A stretch of DNA of 54,438 nucleotides from an uncultured Odoribacter sp. Its GTDB lineage: Bacteria; Bacteroidota; Bacteroidia; Bacteroidales; Marinifilaceae. Location of the stretch: NCBI GenBank assembly GCA_900544025.1, contig UQTM01000017.1:1-54438 (forward strand), read 5' to 3'. Of the stretch, positions 35,801 to 43,544 are shown piece by piece. The position numbers and the translations under genes were made by a program. Position 1 is the stretch's first letter; every line of letters starts with the position of its first letter. A model generated the notes under the pieces. The model was not told the origin of the DNA. It searched no databases and was given only the letters and a program-made list of their open reading frames with translations.

Positions 35801-37130
35801 TGGTGTACATTTCCCGACTTGGGCTGCTTCGCAGTGGAAAGAGATCGATGAATCGGTATTCGGACCGGATTTTAAAACTCATCACTATGACAAGAGTTGT
35901 TTTGAAGAGATTTATAAAGTGCCGGATGCTACCGTATATAATGTGAGAACTCAGTTAAGAAAACGGCTGATCGATCATATTAAAAATTTATTGACGAGTG
36001 GTGCCGCTGCTTCTTATTTCACCCCACGGCAGGTGCTTGAGATCAGGGAAACTCTGCGGGACGATATTTTGACGATCGGGTTTGCCCGTCGTTTCGCCAC
36101 TTATAAACGTGCTCACCTGCTGTTTAGGAATTTGGAGCGTTTGGACGAGATTGTGAACAATCCCGAACATCCGGTACAGTTCGTGTTTGCCGGTAAAGCA
36201 CATCCTGCAGACAAGGCAGGACAGGATTTGATCAAACGTATCGTGGAAGTGTCTAAATATCCCCAGTTCCTGGGTAAGGTTATTTTCCTGCCGAATTATG
36301 ATATGGATTTGGCAAAGAAGATGGTGCAGGGAGTGGACGTTTGGATGAACACTCCGACCCGTCCGCAGGAGGCTTCCGGGACAAGTGGAGAAAAAGCCGC
36401 CATGAACGGTGTGATGCATTTCAGTGTGCTCGACGGTTGGTGGGTAGAAGGTTACCGTCCCGATTCCGGCTGGATGCTGCCGATGGAACGTACGTTCGAG
36501 AATCAGGCTTTACAGGATGAATTGGATTCTGAAATGATTTATAATATCATCGACGATCAGATCGCTCCTTTGTTCTATGATAAGGACGAAAACGGCCTGT
36601 CGCCGAAGTGGATCAGTTATATCAAAAACACGATCGCTAAAGTGGCTTCCAATTTTACGACCAACCGGATGTTGCTCGATTACGAACGGCAATACTATAT
36701 TCCTATGTCGGAACGTTATCATAAAATGATTGCCGATCATTATGCTATGGCTACCGAGATTACGGAATGGAAAAATAAGATTACCAGGGAGTGGGATAAC
36801 ATTGAGCTGGTAGGCTTAGATTTGCCGAACCGCTCCAAGCAGATCATTGCTCTGGGAAAATCGTATTACGGAGAAGTGACTTTGGAAATCGGAGAGCTGG
36901 ATATGCACGAGGTCGGAGTGGAATTAGTGGTGGCTGAGTTGGACAACGACAAAATGGTTATACGCGAGAAACACGATTTCACACCCGTATATCAGGAGAA
37001 CGGACAGGCTTGTTATCATATCGATGTAACAGCCGATAATCCGGGCTTGTTGAATCTGGCAATTCGTATTTATCCTAAGAGTCCGTTGTTGCCTCACCGT
37101 CAGGATTTCGCTTTGGTAAAATGGCTTTAA
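32886..37130 (+). CDS. Glycogen synthase (GT3-like) fused to alpha-glucan phosphorylase (GT35)
   Basis: This 1414-residue protein joins two enzymes of opposite direction. Residues 1 to about 550 are a glycogen synthase of the GT3 type (LFEVSWEVCNKVGGIHTVIS at the start, HEWMTGCGLLYL, then YYEPWGYTPLESLAFKVPT). Residues about 590 to 1414 are a TIGR02094-type alpha-glucan phosphorylase: FSMEYGLHSSLKIYSGGLG near residue 672, then NTPTRPQEASGTSGEKAAMN with Lys1170 as the likely pyridoxal-phosphate lysine. There is one uninterrupted reading frame. The first domain would extend glycogen from a nucleotide-glucose, the second would release glucose-1-phosphate. It closes the alpha-glucan operon. Confidence 0.93.
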   Translation: MESNKLKNPAYLFEVSWEVCNKVGGIHTVISTKALNMVKEYSNSHILIGPDVWRYTEQNPEFIDDPRLFKSWRVRAAQEGLRVKVGRWNVAGEPIVILVDFSTFITQKDEIFSSFWEKYKLDSISGQWDYIEPALFGYASGKVIESFVRFNSSVRQRIIAQFHEWMTGCGLLYLKYAMPQVGCVFTTHATVLGRSVAGNNLPLYSEMKNYVPEELARRFNVVSKQSLEKAAAQNADCFTTVSEITAVECAKFLEKEVDLVTPNGFENVFTPKEEEWEDKRKIGREKFLQVAQALLGRAVSEDALIVGISGRYEFKNKGIDVFIDALGQLNRDNGLQKEVLAFILVPGGHTGPNKEMLHNMEQPYQAVASTNLYLTHYLSDPANDPVMNRIQAKKLQNGEKDSVKVFFVPSYLNGNDGVFNMPYYDLLIGMDLTVFPSYYEPWGYTPLESLAFKVPTITTTLAGFGLWVKEHYNMEHPGIEVVRREDGDTGSVVETIADQIRRCLQSSPQAFEHSRQNAKEVSRIALWDNLIVYYKQAYDKAIERVNERLKELPLNINDSVSYIEKQLSVNNPSWISVMIHRSIPEKLIALEELSKNLWWCWNDEARALFRMIDIQKWRECGHNPIMLLDSVSLTRYKQLENDAEFVKKLEDVYAQFKAYMAGKDHMSGDGVAYFSMEYGLHSSLKIYSGGLGILAGDYLKEASDKGTKITAVGLLYRYGYFTQKISSMGDQEAEYEAQDFMKIAVTPVRDEEGNWQTISMVFPGRNVYARIWRVDVGRIELYLLDTDFEDNLKEDRSITHHLYGGDWENRLKQELLLGCGGIHALRKLGIKASIYHCNEGHAAFTGLSRLKEYISEEGLSFPEALEVVRSSSLFTTHTPVPAGHDAFSENMLRTYISHYADRLKISWEQLLSLGKINVADPNEKFSMSFLAANLAQEVNGVSWLHGKVSREIFKGLWPGYMPEELHISYVTNGVHFPTWAASQWKEIDESVFGPDFKTHHYDKSCFEEIYKVPDATVYNVRTQLRKRLIDHIKNLLTSGAAASYFTPRQVLEIRETLRDDILTIGFARRFATYKRAHLLFRNLERLDEIVNNPEHPVQFVFAGKAHPADKAGQDLIKRIVEVSKYPQFLGKVIFLPNYDMDLAKKMVQGVDVWMNTPTRPQEASGTSGEKAAMNGVMHFSVLDGWWVEGYRPDSGWMLPMERTFENQALQDELDSEMIYNIIDDQIAPLFYDKDENGLSPKWISYIKNTIAKVASNFTTNRMLLDYERQYYIPMSERYHKMIADHYAMATEITEWKNKITREWDNIELVGLDLPNRSKQIIALGKSYYGEVTLEIGELDMHEVGVELVVAELDNDKMVIREKHDFTPVYQENGQACYHIDVTADNPGLLNLAIRIYPKSPLLPHRQDFALVKWL

Positions 37131-37213
37131 TATATCGTGAAGCCGGGGAATCCCGGTCAGGGGTTTCCTGTCTGTGGAGATATAGTGAAGTTGCATATTA
37201 GACCAATTCGATA

Positions 37214-37277
37214 AACAGGAGTGTCGTTTTATGCCGATGCCGGATTTCCGGTTATCGGGGTAAGATGACACTCTGTT
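37214..37277. repeat. Long imperfect inverted repeat (64-nt hairpin)
   Basis: Nearly the whole stretch folds on itself: AACAGGAGTGTC at the left pairs with GACACTCTGTT at the right (one bulged G), the middle continues through GTTTTAT / GTAAGAT, and the top is CCGAT-G-CCGG / CCGG-TT-ATCGG around an ATTT loop. It ends 15 bases before the Crp/Fnr-type gene. There is no T tract immediately downstream, so it is not a standard terminator. An operator, mRNA structure or small repeat element are possible. Confidence 0.7.
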
Positions 37278-37292
37278 ATTTAAAATAAACGT

Positions 37293-37868
37293 ATGGAGTG
37301 TTTTATAAAAAAGCAACAAGAGGTATATCCTATTTCTTCTGAGGGGGTCGATATGTTGTTTCGGGATATGGTAGAAGTCGAATGTAAGAAAGGAGAGGTC
37401 ATTGTAAGTGAAGGAGGACATATACGGAACACTTATTTTGTGAAAGAAGGTTTGTTAAGGGCTTATGTGATGAGAGAAGACAAAGACATTACCTTGTGGT
37501 TCGCTACTACGGGGGATATGGCGGTGGGAGGCCCCGGAGAATTTCTGACAATGAATGTAGAAGCGTTGGAGGATAGCATATTGTTAAAGATTCCTTCGGC
37601 AAAACTGGAAGAATTGTATCATTATTCGTTGGAATTGGCTAACTGGGGACGTAAGTTACTGGAAAAATATCTGTTGGAATATGAGCATTATTTTACCCAT
37701 TACAGCTGGAACGATGCCCGCGAGCAATACGAGATGTGGGTAAAGGCCAATCCGGAATTGATGCAGAAAATACCTTTGAAATACATTGCTTCTTATTTAC
37801 AAATCACCCCGCAATCTTTAAGCCGAATCCGGGCTAAAAATAATCGTATAGGTGCGAAATTACCATAG
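37293..37868 (+). CDS. Crp/Fnr family transcriptional regulator
   Basis: This 191-residue protein has a cyclic-nucleotide-binding-type beta-barrel (about 20-120, with GEVIVSEGGHIRNTYFVKEG) and a C-terminal helix-turn-helix (IPLKYIASYLQITPQSLSRIR). The C-terminal half is the short type common in Bacteroidota Crp/Fnr proteins. No Fnr-type cysteine cluster is present, so the effector is unknown. It lies 56 bases before a MATE transporter gene on the same strand, which has its own -7 box, so it may control that transporter. The long hairpin just upstream may be part of its control. Confidence 0.9.
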   Translation: MECFIKKQQEVYPISSEGVDMLFRDMVEVECKKGEVIVSEGGHIRNTYFVKEGLLRAYVMREDKDITLWFATTGDMAVGGPGEFLTMNVEALEDSILLKIPSAKLEELYHYSLELANWGRKLLEKYLLEYEHYFTHYSWNDAREQYEMWVKANPELMQKIPLKYIASYLQITPQSLSRIRAKNNRIGAKLP

Positions 37869-37895
37869 GGTAATTTAGTTTAGTTTCCGGAAGCT

Positions 37896-37903
37896 TACCT
37901 TTG
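37896..37903 (+). promoter_or_regulatory. -7 box before the MATE transporter gene
   Basis: TACCTTTG matches TAnnTTTG exactly and lies 21 bases before the start codon region at 37925. The sequence after it (TTTGCAGCCGTAATTTTAAG) is almost the same as that after the -7 box of the NfnA-like gene at 40006-40013. The -33 element is poor. Confidence 0.5.
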
Positions 37904-37924
37904 CAGCCGTAATTTTAAGAGGTA

Positions 37925-39376
37925 ATGACGATGAATACGGCTGAAAATATCGGATCTAATGTGTCCGTAGAAGAGCGTGAATTGGCTACAAAGAAAATTC
38001 CCGGATTGTTTTTAAAGTTTGCTTTGCCCGGTGTGATCGGGTTGCTTTTTGTGGGGATTCAATCTATTATCGACGGGATTGTGCTGGGACGTTGGGTTGG
38101 AGCGAATGCCCTTGCCAGTGTAAACCTGGTATTGCCGTGTTATAGCTTTATGACTGCTTTTGCGATCGTTATGGGAGTGGGATGCCAGACTTTGATCGGT
38201 ATTTGTCTGGGACGGCGCGATCGCAAAGGAGCGAACGATGCGTTTACGACGGCTTTCCTCTTTTTACTGTTTTTTTCTTTTTCGGTCAGTTTATTGATTT
38301 TCACTTTCGCCGGAAAAATTGCTTTTTGGTTGGGTGCGAACGAAGCATTGCAAGCCGGATCTGTGGAATATATCCGGGCTTTAGTGCCCTTTTTTCCTAT
38401 ACTCTCCGTTATGTTTCTGGGTGATTATGTGTTAAAGGCTACCGGGCGTCCTTTATATGCGATGCTGGTGTTGAGCGGAACCGTTGTATTGAATATCGTT
38501 TTTAATTTGTTGTTTGTCGTCCAATTCGGCTGGGGAATCAAAGGTGCCGGCTTGGCCACCGGGATTGCTTTTACCATCGGTCTGATCCTGAACTATTCTT
38601 TGCTGGTCAGGAAACAGAGCCTGCTCCCTTTGGGGGCAGGGCATTTTCGGCGTCGTTGGGTATGGAAGATGTTTTACAACGGTTCGTCGGAGGGGATGTC
38701 TGAATTGTCGGCAGGGATTACGGTGTATCTGTTCAATGTGACTATGATGCATTATTTGGGAGAGCAAGGGGTGGCGGCTTTTACCGCTACGAATTATGTG
38801 CTGTTTATCGGAACGACCATTTTTTTGGGGATTTCCGACGGGTGTATTCCGATTATGAGTTATAATTTCGGTGCAGGACGTTTAGACCGGGTCAAGGCTG
38901 TTTTAAGGATCGCGTTTCGGACGAATCTGGGGTTGGGGATATTACTTTTTAGTGTCTTGTTTTTTGGTGGAAAGCAAATCGTCACCCTGTTTTTCCGGAC
39001 AGGTGATTCGGAAGTGTTGAGAATCGCTGTGGTTGGAACTTCCATTTATGCGTTTGCTTTTTTAATGAACGGGCTGAATATTTTGGCATCGAGTTATTTT
39101 ACCGCAATGGGAAATGCTCAGATATCGATTATTATTTCATTATTGAGGGGGTTGGTGTTTGTGGGGATCGGCATTGTCGTGTTTCCGGTATTGTTTGGAA
39201 TTGAAAGCATTTGGTATAATGTGCCCGTGGCAGAGGCCTGCACGCTTCTTGTTTCATTGTGGCTGATCAGGAAGTCGTTTCGAGTGGACACCGACCGGGA
39301 TAGAGCGATTATTGCTCAGCCGGAACAGGTGCCTGTTTTGAACAGGGAACAGGTCGGTAAAGGAATGAAACGATAA
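37925..39376 (+). CDS. MATE family multidrug/metabolite efflux transporter
   Basis: This 483-residue protein has about 12 membrane segments and the MATE family layout: KFALPGVIGLLFVGIQSIID at the first helix, VLGRWVGANALASVNLV, and the second-half repeat SAGITVYLFNVTMMHYLG with SDGCIPIMSYNFGAG. It exports drugs or metabolites using a sodium or proton gradient; the substrate is not predictable. The start may be ATG 37925 or ATG 37931. It follows the Crp/Fnr-type regulator closely and ends at a strong bidirectional terminator. Confidence 0.92.
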   Translation: MTMNTAENIGSNVSVEERELATKKIPGLFLKFALPGVIGLLFVGIQSIIDGIVLGRWVGANALASVNLVLPCYSFMTAFAIVMGVGCQTLIGICLGRRDRKGANDAFTTAFLFLLFFSFSVSLLIFTFAGKIAFWLGANEALQAGSVEYIRALVPFFPILSVMFLGDYVLKATGRPLYAMLVLSGTVVLNIVFNLLFVVQFGWGIKGAGLATGIAFTIGLILNYSLLVRKQSLLPLGAGHFRRRWVWKMFYNGSSEGMSELSAGITVYLFNVTMMHYLGEQGVAAFTATNYVLFIGTTIFLGISDGCIPIMSYNFGAGRLDRVKAVLRIAFRTNLGLGILLFSVLFFGGKQIVTLFFRTGDSEVLRIAVVGTSIYAFAFLMNGLNILASSYFTAMGNAQISIIISLLRGLVFVGIGIVVFPVLFGIESIWYNVPVAEACTLLVSLWLIRKSFRVDTDRDRAIIAQPEQVPVLNREQVGKGMKR

Positions 39377-39452
39377 CCGATTTAAGGGATACTTGTTTTC
39401 GGATGAAGATCGATAGATCAAACCGGAAAGGGGAGGAAGCAGGAGAATCGTG

Positions 39453-39499
39453 AAATACTATTCCGGGGAACTTTCAAAAGTTCCCCGGAATAGTATTTT
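39453..39499. terminator. Bidirectional terminator between MATE and SUI1-type genes
   Basis: A perfect 21-bp stem (39453-39473 with 39478-39498) and a TCAA loop is flanked by AAAT on the left and ATTTTA on the right, so it can stop transcription from both converging genes. It is one of the longest perfect stems in the window. Confidence 0.85.
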
Positions 39500-39548
39500 A
39501 AGGTTATAAAATATTTGATTTCAAAAAAACAGAACAGGAAGGCCGGAT

Positions 39549-39875
39549 TTATTTCGCCCGGTAGCGGTGCTCTTTTAAGATAGCCAGCACTTTATCCTTT
39601 AAAGCTCCCTGTATAATAATTTCCCCGTCTTTGATGCTTCCGCCGACACCGCATTTATTTTTTAGTAGTTTACCCAATTCTTTCAAATCTTCTTCTTTTC
39701 CTATAAATCCCTGTATTAAAGTAACCGTTTTTCCGCCTCTCTGCTTGGAATCGATCGTTACCCGCAGGTTTTGTTTCTCCGGATTTAGGGTTTCCGGTTC
39801 GGAAATTCCGTCGTACTCATAACTGAAATCGGGATTGGTGGAATAAACTACGTTGATCCGTTTCTTTTTATCCAT
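39549..39875 (-). CDS. SUI1/eIF1-like translation factor (YciH family)
   Basis: This protein of about 108 residues has the SUI1 fold signature: NLRVTIDSKQRGGKTVTLIQG, then KNKCGVGGSIKDGEIIIQG and a final VLAILKEHRYRAK (all fragments). Bacterial YciH-type proteins resemble eukaryotic initiation factor 1 and may influence start-codon selection; their role is minor or conditional. The ATG ending at 39875 is preferred over a GTG nine bases upstream. A TATATTTG -7 box lies on the minus strand at 39946-39953. Confidence 0.9.
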   Translation of the reverse strand: MDKKKRINVVYSTNPDFSYEYDGISEPETLNPEKQNLRVTIDSKQRGGKTVTLIQGFIGKEEDLKELGKLLKNKCGVGGSIKDGEIIIQGALKDKVLAILKEHRYRAK

Positions 39876-39945
39876 GTTTTTCACTTTTTGATATTGGAAG
39901 TCCTAATTCTTCGTGTCTGCTGTCCAGAAATTTCATTTTTCCGTA

Positions 39946-39953
39946 CAAATATA
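39946..39953 (-). promoter_or_regulatory. -7 box of the SUI1-type gene
   Basis: TATATTTG on the minus strand matches TAnnTTTG, about 70 bases before the start codon. A TTTG element exists further upstream but at 23 bases, slightly long. Confidence 0.4.
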
Positions 39954-39982
39954 AGTGTTTTTGTTTAATTTTCACTCAAAAC

Positions 39983-40013
39983 ATTGTTTGTGAGGAAATA
40001 GAAAGTAATTTTG
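39983..40013 (+). promoter_or_regulatory. Promoter of the NfnAB-like operon
   Basis: ATTG (39983-39986), a 19-base spacer and TAATTTTG (40006-40013) match the Bacteroidota consensus. The following TTTGCAGTCGTAATTTTAAG nearly repeats the sequence at the MATE promoter. Confidence 0.6.
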
Positions 40014-40090
40014 CAGTCGTAATTTTAAGGGGGTGCAGGCAGTATGTTCAAGATTGCTGTCTGTGATAACCGTTTTTAACTTAAATAGAG

Positions 40091-40906
40091 ATGAATAAGA
40101 TTCTGAAAAAAACGTATTTTTCTGAGAAAGTTGTGCAGATGGTGGTGGAAGCACCGATGATTGCTAAATCGCGTAAGCCGGGTAATTTTGTGATTGTCCG
40201 GGTGGGAGAGAAAGGAGAACGTATGCCGCTTACAATTTCCGATGCCGATGTTGAAAAAGGGACTATTACGCTGGTCATACAGAAAATGGGGGTTTCTTCT
40301 ACCAAGTTATGCGATCTGAACGAAGGGGATTACATTACGGATTTGGTCGGGCCGTTGGGAAAACCGACGGAGATATCTAAGGTCGGTACGGTGCTGGCTT
40401 GTGGAGGCGGTGTCGGGATGGCTCCCCTGTTGCCCATTGTTCAGGGATTTAAGGCTGCCGGGAACCGTGTGATTACGATCATTGCAGCCCGGACGAAAGA
40501 ATTGGTGATTTTGGAAGAAGAAGTACGTAAAGTTTCGGATGAGGTGATTGTAATGACGGACGACGGGAGTTATGGAAAAAAAGGTTTGGTGACTGCCGGG
40601 ATGGAAGAGGTGATCGCTCGTGAAAAAGTGGATTTGTGCCTGACGCTGGGGCCGGCAATCATGATGAAGTTTTGTTCATTGCTGACCCAAAAATATGATA
40701 TTCCCACCATTGCCAGTTTAAATGCTATTATGGTGGACGGCACAGGAATGTGCGGTGCCTGCCGGGTTACTGTGGGGGGTAAAACGAAGTTTACTTGTGT
40801 GGACGGGCCGGAATTCGACGCTCACCAAATCGATTTCGACGAGATGTTGGCGAGATTGGGAGGGTATAAGGAGATCGAAACGGAGAAAATGGAAGAAATG
40901 AACTGA
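40091..40906 (+). CDS. NfnA-like / sulfide dehydrogenase beta-like flavoprotein
   Basis: This 271-residue protein is a ferredoxin-NADP reductase family subunit: an FAD-binding barrel (about 1-95), a nucleotide-binding part (VLACGGGVGMAPLLP) and a C-terminal [2Fe-2S] region (DGTGMCGACRVTVGGKTKF and TCVDG). With the next gene it forms a heterodimer known either as NADH-dependent reduced ferredoxin:NADP oxidoreductase (NfnAB, an electron-bifurcating enzyme) or as sulfide dehydrogenase. In this organism, with a ferredoxin-producing PFOR nearby, NADPH generation from reduced ferredoxin and NADH is plausible. The partner starts 4 bases after its stop. Confidence 0.9.
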   Translation: MNKILKKTYFSEKVVQMVVEAPMIAKSRKPGNFVIVRVGEKGERMPLTISDADVEKGTITLVIQKMGVSSTKLCDLNEGDYITDLVGPLGKPTEISKVGTVLACGGGVGMAPLLPIVQGFKAAGNRVITIIAARTKELVILEEEVRKVSDEVIVMTDDGSYGKKGLVTAGMEEVIAREKVDLCLTLGPAIMMKFCSLLTQKYDIPTIASLNAIMVDGTGMCGACRVTVGGKTKFTCVDGPEFDAHQIDFDEMLARLGGYKEIETEKMEEMN

Positions 40907-40910
40907 TTAA

Positions 40911-42377
40911 ATGGAAAAAGAAATGATAAGCGATAGAAATTCGGAATGGAGAAAGGCTCTCCGTGAAAATGTGAAAGCTAAAGAAAGGACAGGGATCGAA
41001 CGGGTGAAGATGCCCGAGCGCTCTCCGGCGGAGCGTATCACCAGCCAGAGAATGGAGGTAAATACCGGATTGACGGAAGAGATGGCAATACAAGAGGCTA
41101 AGCGGTGTATGGATTGTGTGAATCCCACCTGTATGGAGGGTTGTCCTGTAAATATCGATATTCCTGGATTTATAAAGAATATAGAGAGGGGAGAGATATT
41201 GGAGGCTGCCGCCGTGCTGAAGCAAACCAGTGCATTGCCGGCTGTTTGCGGACGGGTATGCCCACAGGAAAAGCAATGTGAATCGAAATGTTTTTATTTG
41301 CAGAAATTGAAAAAAGTTCCGGTCGCTATCGGATATCTGGAACGTTTTGCCGCTGATTATGAACGGGAATCCGGTAAAATCTCTATTCCGGAAATCGCTG
41401 CTCCGAATGGAATTAAGATCGCTGTGATCGGCTCGGGGCCATCCGGACTGTCGTTTGCCGGAGATATGGTGAAACGGGGATACGATGTTACTGTGTTCGA
41501 AGCACTTCATGAAATCGGAGGGGTACTGAAATACGGGATCCCGGAGTTTCGTCTGCCGAATCATATCGTGGATGTGGAAATCGATAACCTTCGTAAGATG
41601 GGCGTGAAGTTCGTCACAAATTTTATCGTGGGCATGACAGAGGGGATCGATGATTTGAAAAAAGAAGGGTTTCAGGGATTTTATGTGGCATCGGGTGCCG
41701 GGTTGCCGAATTTTATGAATATACCGGGAGAGAATGCCAATGGAGTATTGTCGTCGAATGAATACCTTACCCGTGTTAATTTGATGGGCGCCGATAGTGA
41801 GGAGGCCGATACTCCTGTTTTCCGGGGACGGAATGTGGTGGTGGTCGGCGGAGGAAATACGGCTATGGACTCTGTGCGTACTGCCAAGAGGCTGGGGGCG
41901 GAAAGAGCCATGATCGTATATCGCCGTAGCGAAGAAGAGATGCCCGCCCGTTTGGAAGAGGTAAAACATGCCAAGGAGGAAGGATGCGAATTTATCACTC
42001 TGACTAATCCGGTTGAATATATCCAGGATGAGCGTGGACGGGTAAAACAGGTGAAAGTGCAAAAGATGGAACTCGGCGAGCCGGATGCAAGTGGCAGACG
42101 CAGGCCTGTCCCGGTAGAAGGAAGCGAATACCTGATCGATGCGGACGTAGTCGTGGTGGCCGTGGGTGTGTCTCCTAATCCTATTGTCCCGCGTTCGGTT
42201 GCAGGACTGGAAGTATCCCGGAAGGGGACGATTGTAGTGGACGATTCGACCATGCAATCGAATATTCCGAACTTCTATGCAGGTGGGGATATTGTACGTG
42301 GCGGAGCTACCGTTATCCTGGCTATGGGCGACGGACGGCGTGCAGCTGCACATATGGACGAGGCATTTAAAAAGTAA
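40911..42377 (+). CDS. NfnB-like / glutamate synthase small-subunit-like flavoprotein
   Basis: This 488-residue protein has an N-terminal [4Fe-4S] domain (RCMDCVNPTCMEGCPVNI, then CGRVCPQEKQCESKC), an FAD-binding motif (AVIGSGPSGLSFAG) and an NADP-binding motif (VVVVGGGNTAMDSVRTAKR). It is the large subunit of the NfnAB/SudAB type and is also related to the small subunit of glutamate synthase. No glutamate synthase large subunit is nearby, and the preceding gene encodes the NfnA-like partner, so the NfnAB/Sud role is preferred. The two genes are tightly coupled. Confidence 0.92.
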   Translation: MEKEMISDRNSEWRKALRENVKAKERTGIERVKMPERSPAERITSQRMEVNTGLTEEMAIQEAKRCMDCVNPTCMEGCPVNIDIPGFIKNIERGEILEAAAVLKQTSALPAVCGRVCPQEKQCESKCFYLQKLKKVPVAIGYLERFAADYERESGKISIPEIAAPNGIKIAVIGSGPSGLSFAGDMVKRGYDVTVFEALHEIGGVLKYGIPEFRLPNHIVDVEIDNLRKMGVKFVTNFIVGMTEGIDDLKKEGFQGFYVASGAGLPNFMNIPGENANGVLSSNEYLTRVNLMGADSEEADTPVFRGRNVVVVGGGNTAMDSVRTAKRLGAERAMIVYRRSEEEMPARLEEVKHAKEEGCEFITLTNPVEYIQDERGRVKQVKVQKMELGEPDASGRRRPVPVEGSEYLIDADVVVVAVGVSPNPIVPRSVAGLEVSRKGTIVVDDSTMQSNIPNFYAGGDIVRGGATVILAMGDGRRAAAHMDEAFKK

Positions 42378-42527
42378 TATAAACGGGTTATTTTAGCCTG
42401 CCGATTTTAGGAAATTCCGGATTTAGCCTGATAGGGTGAAATCCGGTTTTTCTTTTTAGGAAAGGAAAAGCGGATAGCAAAACTTTTCTCGGTTTGTAAC
42501 GTTTATGTTGGAAAATAGTTTATCGAC

Positions 42528-43406
42528 ATGAAAGAGAAAGAAGTTCAACAGGTTTTACCGCCTCCCCCTGCCCATATGGTGGGCGACGGTTTCCGGGTTC
42601 ATAATTTTTTCCCGAATGGATACGATATGCGTCCCGACCGGATGAGCCCGTTTTATTTATTGGATTACAATGCCAGAATCGATTTTACCCCTCGTGAAGA
42701 GCCCCGGGGAGTAGGTGTACATCCCCATCGCGGGTTTGAAACCGTAACCATTGCCTATCAAGGTAAAGTGCAACATCACGATAGCCGGGGAAACAAAGGG
42801 GTGATCAGTCCCGGGGATATTCAGTGGATGACGGCCGGAGCAGGTATTTTGCACAAGGAATATCATGAATCTGAATTTAGCAGGAAAGGAGGTCCGTTTC
42901 AGGTTGTGCAGCTTTGGGTAAATTTGCCGGCAAAAGATAAAATGACGCCTCCAAAGTATCAAACGATTACAAATGAACGGATTCCGAAGTATATTTTGCC
43001 GGAACAGGCAGGTGTGGTAGAGGTTATTGCAGGGGAGTATGAGGGGACGAAAGGGGCCGCTACTACATTTACAGAAATCGAGATGTATAATATACGGCTG
43101 AATCCCGGGGCCCGGATACAGTTTAGCCTGCCGGAGGAATATAATACGGGGATTTTGGTGATAGAAGGGCAGGTGCGAGTGAACGATACGGACGATGCGC
43201 CCGAGGATTATTTTGTTTTGTTCAGGAATAAGGGAGAGAGGATTTCCGTATCCACGGCATCGGGAGGTTTGTTGTTGGTGCTGAGCGGAAAGCCTCTCCG
43301 GGAATCGATTATGGCTTACGGCCCTTTTTTGATGAATACCAAAGACGAAATTTTGCAGGCTTTCGATGATTTGAATGCAGGAAAATTCGGAGAATTGGAA
43401 GATTAG
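42528..43406 (+). CDS. Pirin family protein
   Basis: This 292-residue bicupin has the pirin metal site: HPHRGFETVTIAYQGKVQHH gives three of the ligands and TAGAGILHKEYHES follows in the standard order. Bacterial pirins can act as quercetin dioxygenases or interact with metabolic enzymes; the specific role here is unknown. It lies 150 bases after the NfnB-like gene and may have its own promoter. A strong hairpin follows it. Confidence 0.92.
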   Translation: MKEKEVQQVLPPPPAHMVGDGFRVHNFFPNGYDMRPDRMSPFYLLDYNARIDFTPREEPRGVGVHPHRGFETVTIAYQGKVQHHDSRGNKGVISPGDIQWMTAGAGILHKEYHESEFSRKGGPFQVVQLWVNLPAKDKMTPPKYQTITNERIPKYILPEQAGVVEVIAGEYEGTKGAATTFTEIEMYNIRLNPGARIQFSLPEEYNTGILVIEGQVRVNDTDDAPEDYFVLFRNKGERISVSTASGGLLLVLSGKPLRESIMAYGPFLMNTKDEILQAFDDLNAGKFGELED

Positions 43407-43503
43407 ATTTTCCGGTATATCCGGAAATAAGAGAAGAAGGGACTAAAACGATGCACTAAGAATCGGTCTGACAGGATCGAGTCTTAGTCATTATAAAATA
43501 AGA

Positions 43504-43540
43504 GGGGGGACGAATCCCATGAGATTCGTCCCCCCCCTTT
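43504..43540. terminator. Bidirectional terminator between pirin and pot operon
   Basis: GGGGGGACGAATC (43504-43516) pairs with GATTCGTCCCCCC (43523-43535) around a 6-base loop, followed by CCTTT. It lies between the converging pirin and potD genes. A second imperfect inverted repeat (ACTAAGAATCG / CGAGTCTTAGT) lies just before it. Confidence 0.75.
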
Positions 43541-43544
43541 GCCG

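Noticed and set aside
40791..42353. A 520-residue minus-strand open frame opposite the NfnB-like gene
   Set aside because: The plus strand encodes a complete flavoprotein with cluster, FAD and NADP motifs; the minus frame has no recognisable domain.
40911..42377. Glutamate synthase small subunit (gltD)
   Set aside because: No large subunit is nearby, and the gene is tightly linked to an NfnA-like partner, so the NfnAB/sulfide dehydrogenase role fits better.
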